DNA from: Sipunculus nudus
Taxonomy: Eukaryota; Annelida; Sipuncula; Golfingiida; Sipunculidae
DNA length: 64,000 nucleotides
Assembly (NCBI GenBank): GCA_026874595.1
Contig: CM049307.1
Span: 79,584,643-79,648,642, forward strand
Reading direction: 5' to 3'
The stretch's first letter is position 1. Each line of letters begins with the position of its first letter. Made by a program: the position numbers and the translations under genes. Under the pieces are notes generated by a model. That model worked only from the letters and a program-made list of their open reading frames with translations, was not told the origin of the DNA and made no database searches. This document shows, piece after piece, positions 53,441 through 63,894 of this stretch.

Positions 53441-53584
53441 TATTGCTTCCATCGTAACCAACATACCGAACAGAGATAATCTCAGCTGGGACTCTCGAGG
53501 AAGATTTCCCTTGATATGTAGTACTTTTACCTGTTTAGCAAAAAAAAACTGATTTTTATGCTTTTCGCTGATCATATAACATTC

Positions 53585-53710
53585 GTCCGGCCATCCGGCC
53601 GTCTATCCGTTAACAAGGTACAAATCGTATCCACTGGACCTGGAATCTTCTAAGTTTCCATCCAGAGAGGTCTATGAAAAATCTCCTTGAAAACCTGGAA
53701 ATTCTGAGGA
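53585..53710 (-). repeat. Inverted relative of the 39-kb '155-bp family' repeat
   Basis: Read on the minus strand it has tcaaggagatttttcatag, acctctctggatg, agattccaggtcc and ttgttaacggatagacgg, matching 39040-39160. Confidence 0.65.
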
Positions 53711-54335
53711 GGAAAAGGGAAATCTGTTAAAATCTTTTATTTGTGGTTTACAAGAAAAAAAATGTGACATTATCCCACATGAGTTAAAGCCTTTCATGGC
53801 ATGAAATCTGTCTTATAATGTTTATGATTCTCAAACAAATATTTTAAAAAATATAAGATGTACAATAATGAGGTATAATAAGGACAATTTTTGAAATCAT
53901 GGTATCTGCCTGAAATCAAATTCAGAAGTATTCTGCATGACATCGAGATATCGGCCAAGTCGACCTTATTTTGTTGACATGATACCCAATGTATTGTCTT
54001 ATTGTAAATAAAAGTGTGAACAGCCTGGTTGTATAAATAAATTGTACGTATGGTATTTGCGTATAACCACGTAGTCCTGATCCTCATTTTGCCCAACTTG
54101 CCTAATCTTTTATGCAACTGTATTTATTTAATATTCTTGGTTGTTCGTATAAATGTTGTGTATCTTTGTATAATTATCTTTTGTTAACTGTTTTATTACA
54201 TCTAGGGTCTCCATTGGTGCACTATGTTTGACTCGAGCCATAAAGTTACAAAATAAATACAAGGTTACACATGATTAACTTTTCTGCTCACGGTATCAGG
54301 TGTTGCGACTGAGGAAGAATTAAGAATAATACATG
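53711..54335. other. Spacer with a possible LINE 3' tail
   Basis: agggtctccattggtgcact (54205) and a following tcgagccataaagttacaaa look like a LINE 3' terminus. Weak evidence. No gene. Confidence 0.3.
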
Positions 54336-54392
54336 ATCGGTCGATCCACCGTTGGCGCAAACCCCATCGGCCGATGGGCCAGGTCGACCGAT
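54336..54392. repeat. Nested palindrome
   Basis: atcggtcgatcc (54336-54347) pairs with aggtcgaccgat (54381-54392). Between them lies a perfect 16-bp palindrome CCCATCGGCCGATGGG (54363-54378). GC-rich in an AT-rich flank, followed by (CA)n. Confidence 0.75.
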
Positions 54393-54714
54393 AGCGCGTG
54401 ACACACACACACACACCCTCATACACACACACATATATATATACAAAAAACATGACAAAGTGATCAATAAATATATATGATACATCATATGTTACTTCTA
54501 CAAGAAAAATTTCAATGCATATGTGGTGCTATTTATAAATACTGCAATTTTATGGAATAAAGGTTATATTAATTTATATTCATATATAAGGTACGTGTTA
54601 ATACCAAATTATTTCGCCATGAGTTTACAATATGATTTAAATAAAGTAAATAACTGCAAGTGTGTATTTCCATTATTTTTAATACTGATAATATGTAACA
54701 TGTCCTCCATGCAG

Positions 54715-54824
54715 ATGTTCCATTCAGGGAGGGCACGCTTCTCGTTGATCTGAAAGAGTTGGCGAAGAGCAACCAGCCGGAGCGGTACATCACGGATACG
54801 ATTGCCGAGGAGAGCGGCCACACG
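54715..54824 (+). pseudogene. DDE_3-type transposase, exon 1
   Basis: Acceptor (catgcag), then VPFREGTLLVDLKELAKSNQ, PERYITDTIAEESGHT, donor (ACG|GTAAAA). The segment L..L....P..Y..D.........HTV directly precedes the LPPYHxxLNPIE motif in DDE_3/Tc1-IS630-like transposases. Open throughout. Joins the next exon in phase. Confidence 0.75.
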
Positions 54825-54955
54825 GTAAAAAAATAAAATATCAATCCTGCATGCTTGTGTATGTGGTATTTTGTAAGATTATTGTCCCGATATTTGTAGT
54901 TGTAATTGTTTTAATTATATAGATACATGTTCTTTTATTCAATACGTTTATGCAG

Positions 54956-55057
54956 GTTCTAAGGCTACCTCCGTACCATGCCAACCTCAATCCCATTGAG
55001 CTATGCTGGGCGTCAGTGAAGAAGTACGTGGCCCCCCATAACGCCACGGGAAGATAG
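54956..55057 (+). pseudogene. DDE_3-type transposase, exon 2
   Basis: Acceptor (tatgcag), then VLRLPPYHANLNPIELCWAS, VKKYVAPHNATGR and TAG at 55055-55057. NPIE carries the third catalytic Glu, intact here. The stop falls a few residues into what is normally a C-terminal helix; the shifted sequence IDTAQEPLAEAKNKF continues it, so a one-base change ended the ORF. Confidence 0.78.
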
Positions 55058-55374
55058 ATACCGCACAGGAGCCTTTAGCAGAAGCCAAAAACAAATTCAC
55101 AAACGGTGGTTTACCACTTGATCACAATTTTAGAGGGTGTTTGTTGTGAGACCCGTTCTATCATTGTACTTGTACAACATTTTGATATATATATATCATA
55201 TATATATATTGATAAAACACAGGAAAAAGTTACAACACATGTGCCCTCAAAAACTGTAGGTGTAATATTTAAGTGAGTTATTTAATAATTGGACATATAT
55301 ATATAATTATTAATGTTATTATTATTATTATTATTATTATTATAATTATTATAGCTAGACACCACTGCCTGCAG
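55058..55374. other. Spacer with (AT)n and (ATT)n tracts
   Basis: Microsatellites at 55183-55210 and 55316-55350. The acceptor for the next exon is ctgcag at 55369-55374. Confidence 0.6.
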
Positions 55375-55465
55375 ATATATACTGTTCGTTACATGATGGC
55401 GGTGACGAGGACTGGCTGGGCTGTGACACTTGTGATGCGTGGTATCACAAAACATGCCTAGATAG
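55375..55465 (+). CDS. PHD-finger exon
   Basis: The frame reads IYCSLHDGGDEDWLGCDTCD, then AWYHKTCLDR, donor (TAG|GTATTA). It matches the first two-thirds of a PHD finger: C, then W-L-G-C-D-x-C-x-x-W-Y-H-x-x-C. Open and well conserved. PHD fingers read histone tails in host proteins but also occur at the C-terminus of some transposon polyproteins. It lies 0.3 kb downstream of the DDE_3 exons in the same orientation, so it may belong to the same gene. Confidence 0.65.
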
Positions 55466-56889
55466 GTATTAACTTATTATAAAGGTTCGTTCCATGTCCA
55501 CGTATATTCGTGAATTGGCAGACTAATGTATTTGTAAAGTGGATCAAGCAGGCCTCCAAGAAGAATATGGCTAAGTGACGTCATTTTACCCTAAACCCCC
55601 GAGTTCATGCAGACCCTATATGCGTGAAAATCGCTCCCGTGGCTAATAAACACAGATACACACACTCACATATTCTGACGCACATGAAAACACCCCAGTT
55701 ACAAATTCATATATTAACGATATTCAAGCATATAGAGGCACATGCAAAAATCCCTTTATCTGTAATCGCCATCGTACTGTTTTATAATGTCCTTTTACAA
55801 AAAAAATCACCGTCTATAAACGATGTAGCACGCGCTTGTGCAGTAGTACGTGTTGTACATTATTGTATTTACAAAACCCGCATTTACATATAAAAAAGGG
55901 TTAACATTAGTATAACTAAATGCTAACTAAATGTATAACTAAATATGCTGAATATATAGCATGAAGATAAATACATGAATAGTACGCGAATACCCACTTG
56001 GAATTCTAAGACAATTGTACACTCTAGGATATTAACTAAAACATATAAAACAATATGCAAACGAGAATATGAGAATGTAAAACATAAAGTAAGTATATAT
56101 AAATTATAAAATGTTCTGCTACATTAAACTGTATAAGGGCCTAAAAAGTCTTTGTAAAAGTTAGTAATCCAACTAAGTGGCAATTGATCCCTAAGAAAAG
56201 GACAAGCATAATATGTGACAGATATATGTATAAGTATACATCTAATTTAAAAAATGCTAGTTGGCGTCGATAAAGTGTTCACTCTCCGAGGCTGACTTGA
56301 AAATAAGCTGATAAACAAGACGGATATGAATAATAAAAACTAGACATTAACACATGAACGAAAGTACAAATCATGATAATGGTGAACTCATTTGCTATAA
56401 ACTAAAATAAGACAGCACATATGTAAATTACGAGAGATCTAATAAATTGGCGAATATCAGGTAAGAATACATATGATTATAAAATGTTCTGTATCGAACT
56501 TTTTGTACAAGTACTTTAAATAATAGCTATCAATGGACTATCATTCACTTCTGGGCATAGGAAAGGTTAGATTGGGGTTAGCAGAAGATCTTGTTTTGTA
56601 TGGATTCTCTTAATATTTAGAACATTTTTTTTTAAACACAGTTACGTCTTCAGACAAACATTTATATACAAGTACACACATAAAGAAGCGATACCTCTGT
56701 TCCTATTGCAGCCAATTATATTTTCTACATAATTGGTCATAACTCAGGAAAATTATATGGACAGGGTCTTGCATTGCCCTGTGTATTTTTTTTTTCACAC
56801 AGCTAGCTTTAGAAAGTTACCCAGTAGATATAACAAATATGACCGGAACTTCCTAGTTTTATGCTCTGTAGGAACATGTCAGTATTCTA
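55466..56889. other. AT-rich spacer, no supported gene
   Basis: No domain and no clear repeat. The final PHD segment (W-x-C-x2-C) is not visible in the first 400 bp. Confidence 0.5.
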
Positions 56890-57110
56890 GTAAAAGCTGG
56901 AATGTATTAAGGGGCGGATCCAGGATTTAGGAAAATTCGGGTCCAAACCAGGAGGACTAATGACAAGGCCTAAAAAAGGTCCCCTTGTAAGCAAAAGATG
57001 AGGTCAAGGCAAAACTTAGCTAAAACCCTTTAAAAAAAGTTGAGTTTGGAATGCCACAAGCAGCGGATCCAGGGGTCGGATCCCTAGACCCCTACCCCCA
57101 TACAGCTTAC
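56890..57110 (+). repeat. Repeat with ggggcggatccagga end, left flank of the array
   Basis: ggggcggatccaggatttag (56910) and gcggatccaggggtcggatc (57062). 56945-56985 (ccaggaggactaatgacaag) recurs at the very end of the window (63966 onwards), on the other side of the tandem array. Confidence 0.6.
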
Positions 57111-57239
57111 ATTCCAGCTAGACGACTTTGGGATGGACGATATTCGGAATGGATGAAATTCTGAATGGACAACAATATAACATAATACGTAATAAGTAGT
57201 TAAAGAAGATGTATTTGATACAGCGTTTAAGTTATACAT

Positions 57240-57375
57240 AACAGTTACGGAGTGACATAAAAGCGGACCGAACTGTCTCGCTAGTGAAGCTTGCTTTTCT
57301 AGCGAAGCGGGTGAACGCCGGACTTGTGCGCCACCGACATGGGTTCGAATCCCAGATCGGCCTAATGTTTTCCCC
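57240..57375 (+). repeat. tRNA-derived SINE-like block (divergent)
   Basis: Contains an A-box-like tagcgaagcgggtgaacgcc and a perfect B-box GGTTCGAATCC (about 57343). It shares cgccggacttgtgcgccacc with the tRNA-like blocks of the 1.44-kb units. A 7-bp acceptor stem cannot be formed, so it is not a tRNA gene. Confidence 0.65.
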
Positions 57376-58189
57376 TAAGTTATTTGTCTCTGTAACAAAT
57401 GGGGGTTCGTCGAACGTGACGGTAAACTTTGTGGCCCAGGGAATAAGCTCACCAAATTGTGAATCCTGGGATAATAGATCTTGTTTTGATTGCAGCACGC
57501 TCTTGATCAGCAATGGCAGGCCACCCTGAGCTATTAACACCCAGGTCCAGGTTACTGTGACCAGTAAGGCTTAATCCACCACTGGCATGCAGATGACTCT
57601 TAAATACTACTGTGAATACTAGTGATGGGAATCAGTTGGAATTAAATTTTTAAGTTATGCAATGATTTTTCATTCTGGTTGACATTAATCAATCGATTCA
57701 ATAGACAATCAGTATGAACAGGTTTAGAACTCTGAAGTATGAAATATATAACCGAAGGAAGGGCGGCACATCCTCCAAACTCAAGAGTGCTATTAAGACT
57801 TGTTTGCAGTTATAGTATAATAAAAATACTATCTAATACTTATAAAAGGAATTCAGTTCACGTTTGTGCGCAATGTTCTCTAAAACCGCGCTGTGTACAA
57901 TATTGTGCCATACATCATTTTAAAGGTTATTATCCCCGCAGTGACATAGGCGATATGAAAATAAATAATTTTTAATATACATATAATTATGAGTGATTTT
58001 TCCATTTTTTTAACCGAGCACAACCGAACTGTCTTCGGCAATTACCGGAATGCGTGCATCGTGGTCACTTAACCCCTAATACTAAGGACTATTGTTCATA
58101 TGAATAGCGCATGCTTTCAATGAGGGATTATAGATCTTGTTTTGATTGCAGCACGCTCTTAAGAGGGCATTTGTTATGGGGTAACATAA

Positions 58190-58292
58190 AATCGGACCGA
58201 ACATTCTCGCCAGCCAAGCTTGCTTTTCCTGGGAAGCGGTTGGTACGCCGGACTTGTGCGCCACCGACATATGTTCGAATCCCGGAACGGCC
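58190..58292 (+). repeat. tRNA-like SINE block in unit 1 (also 59631, 61066, 62516)
   Basis: Each unit holds gaagcgg(t)tggtacgccgg, cttgtgcgccaccgac and tgttcgaatcccgg (B-box like). Positions in the other units are about 59631-59733, 61066-61168 and 62516-62618. Unit 5 ends before it. Confidence 0.65.
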
Positions 58293-58319
58293 AAGTATTT
58301 TTCCCCTTAGCAATTTGTC

Positions 58320-58500
58320 TTCGTACCCTAATCCTAATACTAAAAACCATAATCTAACCCTAACCTAAAACCAACTTATCTAACTTAACAAAAAAAGCTA
58401 ACCGAACCCTATAACCCTCACCCAACCCAAAACTAAAAACCTAACCTTAAACCTTTACTAAAACCTAACCCTAGTACCAACTACAGTAGTAATTCCCCAA
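58320..58500 (+). repeat. Degenerate telomere-like CCTAACC stretch (each unit)
   Basis: G-free or nearly G-free run of ccctaa, cctaacc, accctaacc and ctaaaacc words, over about 170 bp. The equivalents are at about 59765-59940, 61200-61375 and 62650-62820. It resembles degraded (TTAGGG)n without long perfect arrays. Confidence 0.6.
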
Positions 58501-58628
58501 TTACCCTCCTTGAACTCCTTCTGACGTATCAAATTATATTGTCGTCTTCGGAATGTCTTCCATTCAGAATGTCGTCAATCCCAGAGTCTTCAATCCCGAA
58601 GTCGTCCAGGTGGAATGACAGCTCCGTA

Positions 58629-58651
58629 CCCCCCCCCCCCCCCCCCCCCCC
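58629..58651. repeat. Poly-C tract in unit 1 (also units 2-4)
   Basis: Runs of 23 (58629), 17 (60070), 19 (61511, after an interrupting T) and 22 (62957) C, each followed by (g)gatccgcctctagc. The different lengths account for much of the difference in unit length. Confidence 0.9.
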
Positions 58652-61600
58652 GGATCCGCCTCTAGCATTCCAAACTCATGTCTCCAGAAAGCACATAAAT
58701 GCCACACAGGTTGATGGCGGCGATTTAAATGATAAACACACAGATAGTATTATAGTAACGATGATCATGACGTAAACATATTTATGGCAGAACTTGATAT
58801 AAATACCGTTCAATCTTTATATTACTAATAGGTAATGGCCTAGTGTGTGTGTTGTAACCACTGTTTTTTGTTTGTTTGTTTGTTTTTACATTTTAAGTAT
58901 CAATGGGAAAATATTTTCACATATGCCAATGTACTATTTTAATTTTGTAGTTGATCAGCAATGGCAGGCCACCCTGAGCTATAAACACCCAGGTCCAGGT
59001 TACTGTGACCAGTAAGGCTTAATCCACCACTGGCATGCAGATGACTCTTAAATACTACTGTGAATACTAGTGATGGGAATCAGTTGGAATTTAATTTTTA
59101 AGTTATGCAATGATTTTTCATTCTGGTTGACATTTATCAATCGATTCAATAGACAATCAGTATGAACAGGTTTAGAAGTATGAAATATATAACCGAAGGA
59201 AGGGCGGCACATCCTCCAAACTCAAGAGTGCTATTAAGACTTGTTTGCAGTTATAGTATAATAAAAATACTATCTAATACTTATAAAAGGAATTCAGTTC
59301 ACGTTTGTGCGCAATGTTCTCTAAAACCGCGCTGTGTACAATATTGTGCCATACATCATTTTAAAGGTTATTATCCCCGCAGTGACATAGGCGATATGAA
59401 AATAAATAATTTTTAATATACATATAATTTTGAGTGATTTTTCCATTTTTTTAACCGAGCACAACCGAACTGTCTTCGGCAATTACCGGAATGCGTGCAT
59501 CGTGGTCACTTAACCCCTAATACTAAGGACTATTGTTCATATGAATAGCGCATGCTTTCAATGAGGGATTATAGATCTTGTTTTGATTGCAGCACGCTCT
59601 TAAGAGGGCATTTGTTATGGGGTAACATAAAATCGGACCGAACATTCTCGCTAGCCAAGCTTGCTTTTCCTGGGAAGCGGTTGGTACGCCGGACTTGTGC
59701 GCCACCGACATATGTTCGAATCCCGGAACGGCCAAGTATTTTTCCCCTTAGGAATTTGTCTTCGTACCCTAAACCTAATACTAAAAACCATAATCTAACC
59801 CTAACCTGAAACCAACTTATCTAACTTAACAAAAAAAGCTAACCGAACCCTATAACCCTCACCCAACCCAAAACTAAAAACCTAACCTTTAACCTTTACT
59901 AAAACCTAACCCTAGTACCAACTACAGTAGTAATTCCCCAATTACCCTCCTTGAACTCCTTCTGACGTATCAAATTATATTGTCGTCTTCGGAATGTCTT
60001 CCATTCAGAATGTCGTCAATCCCAGAGTCTTCAATCCCGAAGTCGTCCAGGTGGAATGACAGCTCCGTACCCCCCCCCCCCCCCCCGGATCCGCCTCTAG
60101 CATTCCAAACTCATGTCTCCAGAAAGCACATAAATGCCACACAGGTTGATGGCGGCGATTTAAATGATAAACACACAGATAGTATTATAGTAACGATGAT
60201 CATGACGTAAACATATTTATGGCAGAACTTGATATAAATACCGTTCAATCTTTATATTACTAATAGGTAATGGCCTAGTGTGTGTGTTGTAACCACTGTT
60301 TTTTGTTTGTTTGTTTGTTTTTACATTTTAAGTATCAATGGGAAAATATTTTCACATATGCCAATGTACTATTTTAATTTTGTAGTTGATCAGCAATGGC
60401 AGGCCACCCTGAGCTATAAACACCCAGGTCCAGGTTACTGTGACCAGTAAGGCTTAATCCACCACTGGCATGCAGATGACTCTTAAATACTACTGTGAAT
60501 ACTAGTGATGGGAATCAGTTGGAATTTAATTTTTAAGTTATGCAATGATTTTTCATTCTGGTTGACATTTATCAATCGATTCAATAGACAATCAGTATGA
60601 ACAGGTTTAGAAGTATGAAATATATAACCGAAGGAAGGGCGGCACATCCTCCAAACTCAAGAGTGCTATTAAGACTTGTTTGCAGTTATAGTATAATAAA
60701 AATACTATCTAATACTTATAAAAGGAATTCAGTTCACGTTTGTGCGCAATGTTCTCTAAAACCGCGCTGTGTACAATATTGTGCCATACATCATTTTAAA
60801 GGTTATTATCCCCGCAGTGACATAGGCGATATGAAAATAAATAATTTTTAATATACATATAATTTTGAGTGATTTTTCCATTTTTTTAACCGAGCACAAC
60901 CGAACTGTCTTCGGCAATTACCGGAATGCGTGCATCGTGGTCACTTAACCCCTAATACTAAGGACTATTGTTCATATGAATAGCGCATGCTTTCAATGAG
61001 GGATTATAGATCTTGTTTTGATTGCAGCACGCTCTTAAGAGGGCATTTGTTATGGGGTAACATAAAATCGGACCGAACATTCTCGCTAGCCAAGCTTGCT
61101 TTTCCTGGGAAGCGGTTAGTACGCCGGACTTGTGCGCCACCGACATATGTTCGAATCCCGGAACGGCCAAGTATTTTTCCCCTTAGCAATTTGTCTTCGT
61201 ACCCTAAACCTAATACTAAAAACCATAATCTAACCCTAACCTAAAACCAACTTATCTAACTTAACAAAAAAACCTAACCGAACCCTATAACCCTCACCCA
61301 ACCCAAAACTAAAAACCTAACCTTTAACCCTTACTAAAACCTAACCCTAGTCCCAACTACAGTAGTAATTCCCCAATTACCCTCCTTGAACTCCTTCTGA
61401 CGTATCAAATTATATTGTCGTCTTCGGAATGTCTTCCATTCAGAATGTCGTCAATCCCAGAGTCTTCAATCCCGAAGTCGTCCAGGTGGAATGACAGCTC
61501 CGTACCCCCTCCCCCCCCCCCCCCCCCCCGGATCCGCCTCTAGCATTCCAAACTCATGTCTCCAGAAAGCACATAAATGCCACACAGGTTGATGGCGGCG

Positions 61601-63894
61601 ATTTAAATGATAAACACACGGATAGTATTATAGTAACGATGATCATGACGTAAACATATTTATGGCAGAACTTGATGTAAATACCGTTCAATCTTTATAT
61701 TACTAATAGGTAATGGCCTAGTTTGTGTGTTGTAACCACTGTTTTTTGTTTGTTTGTTTGTTTTTACATTTTAAATATCAATGGGAAAATATTTTCACAT
61801 ATGCCAATGTACTATTTTAATTTTGTAGTTGATCAGCAATGGCAGGCCATCCTGAGCTATAAACACCCAGGTCCAGGTTACTGTGACCAGTAAGGCTTAA
61901 TCCACCACTGGCATGCAGATGACTCTTAAATACTACTGTGAATACTAGTGATGGGAATCAGTTGGAATTTAATTTTTAAGTTATGCAATGATTTTTCATT
62001 CTGGTTGACATTAATCAATCGATTCAATAGACAATCAGTATGAACAGGTTTAGAACTCTGAAGTATGAAATATATAACCGAAGGAAGAGCGGCACATCCT
62101 CCAAACTCAAGAGTGCTATTAAGACTTGTTTGCAGTTAAAGTATAATAAAAATACTATCTAATACTTATAAAAGGAATTCAGTTCACGTTTGTGCGCAAT
62201 GTTCTCTAAAACCGCGCTGTGTACAATATTGTGCCATACATCATTTTAAAGGTTATTATCCCCGCAGTGACATAGGCGATATGAAAATAAATAATTTTTA
62301 ATATACATATAATTTTGAGTGATTTTTCCATTTTTTTAACCGAGCACAACCGAACTGTCTTCGGCAATTACCGGAATGCGTGCATCGTGGTCACTTAACC
62401 CCTAATACTAAGGACTATTGTTCATATGAATAGCGCATGCTTTCAATGAGGGATTATAGATCTTGTTTTGATTGCAGCACGCTCTTAAGAGGGCATTTGT
62501 TATGGGGTAACATAAAATCGGACCGAACATTCTCGCTAGCCAAGCTTGCTTTTCCTGGGAAGCGGTAGGTACGCCGGACTTGTGCGCCACCGACATATGT
62601 TCGAATCCCGGAACGGCCAAGTACTTTTCCCCTTAGCAATTTGTCTTCGTACCCTAATCCTAATACTAAAAACCATAATCTAACCCTAACCTAAAACCAA
62701 CTTATCTAACTTAACAAAAAAACCTAACCGAACCCTATAACCCTCACCCAACCCAAAACTAAAAACCTAACCTTTAACCCTTACTAAAACCTAACCCTAG
62801 TCCCAACTGCAGTAGTAATTCCCCAATTACCCTCCTTGAACTCCTTCTGACGTATCAAATTATATTGTCGTCTTCGGAATGTCTTCCATTCAGAATGTCG
62901 TCAATCCCAGAGTCTTCAATCCCGAAGTCGTCCAGGTGGAATGACAGCTCCGTACACCCCCCCCCCCCCCCCCCCCCCGATCCGCCTCTAGCATTCCAAA
63001 CTCATGTCTCCAGAAAGCACATAAATGCCACACAGGTTGATGGCGGCGATTTAAATGATAAACACACAGATAGTATTATAGTAACGATGATCATGACGTA
63101 AACATATTTATGGCAGAACTTGATGTAAATACCGTTCAATCTTTATATTACTAATAGGTAATGGCCTAGTTTGTGTGTTGTAACCACTGTTTTTTGTTTG
63201 TTTGTTTGTTTTTACATTTTAAGTATCAAGGGAAAATATTTTCACATATGCCAATGTACTATTTTAATTTTGTAGTTGATCAGCAATGGCAGGCCACCCT
63301 GAGCTATAAACACTCTGGTCCAGGTTACTGTGACCAGTAAGGCTTAATCATCCACTGGCATGCAGATGATTTTAAATACTACTGTGAATACTAGTGATGG
63401 GAATCAGTTGGAATTTAATTTTTAAGTTATGCAATGATGTTTCATTCTGGTTGACATTTATCAATCGATTCAATAGACAATCAGTATGAACAGGTTTAGA
63501 AGTATGAAATATATAACCGAAGGAAGGGCGGCACATCCTCCAAACTCAAGAGTTCTATTAAGACTTGTTTGCAGTTATAGTATAATAAAAATACTATCTA
63601 ATACTTATAAAAGGAATTCAGTTCACGTTTGTGCGCAATGTTCTCTAAAACCGCGCTGTGTACAATATTGTGCCATACATCATTTTAAAGGTTATTATCC
63701 CCGCAGTGACATAGGCGATATGAAAATAAATAATTTTTAATATACATATAATTTTGAGTGATTTTTCCATTTTTTTAACCGAGCACAACCCAACTATTTT
63801 CGGCAATTACCGGAATGCGTGCATCGTGGTCACTTAACCCCTAATACTAAGGACTATTGTTCATATGAATAGCGCATGCTTTCAATGAGGGATT

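Larger units (their letters stand above)
51053..53580 (+). mobile_element. Ty3/Gypsy retrotransposon relic (copy 2)
   Basis: The leader includes tctgctacaactggcgacga (about 51105), with TGGCGACGAAGCTAG a plausible tRNA primer-binding site just after a CA that could end an LTR. Then protease (51715-51970), RT and connection (52230-52920) and RNase H (53040-53440). No integrase is seen. Many stops. This copy retains the RT that copy 1 has lost. Confidence 0.75.
57470..63894. repeat. Tandem array of a 1.44-kb unit, about 4.4 copies
   Basis: Units starting ttgatcagcaatggcagg lie at 57503, 58951, 60386, 61829 and 63276 (spacings 1448, 1435, 1443, 1447). Copies are nearly identical apart from poly-C length and a few marker substitutions. 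Order within a unit: AT-rich part, tRNA-like block, telomere-like CCTAACC stretch, poly-C plus ggatccgc, (TTTG)n. The last unit is cut at 63894. Small open frames repeat in each unit (84, 85, 70 and 78 codons); with such recent copies this does not show selection. Confidence 0.97.

Noticed and set aside
57340-57362. tRNA gene at the GGTTCGAATCC box
   Set aside because: The B-box is perfect, but no acceptor stem pairs with the 3' side and the same block recurs in altered form in a satellite. A tRNA-derived SINE fits better.
57739-63740. Repeated 84-, 85-, 70- and 78-codon ORFs in each 1.44-kb unit as a gene family
   Set aside because: The units are nearly identical in non-coding parts too, so shared ORFs say nothing about selection. 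The 70-codon minus frame simply reads through the SINE block and the 78-codon frame through the poly-C tract.
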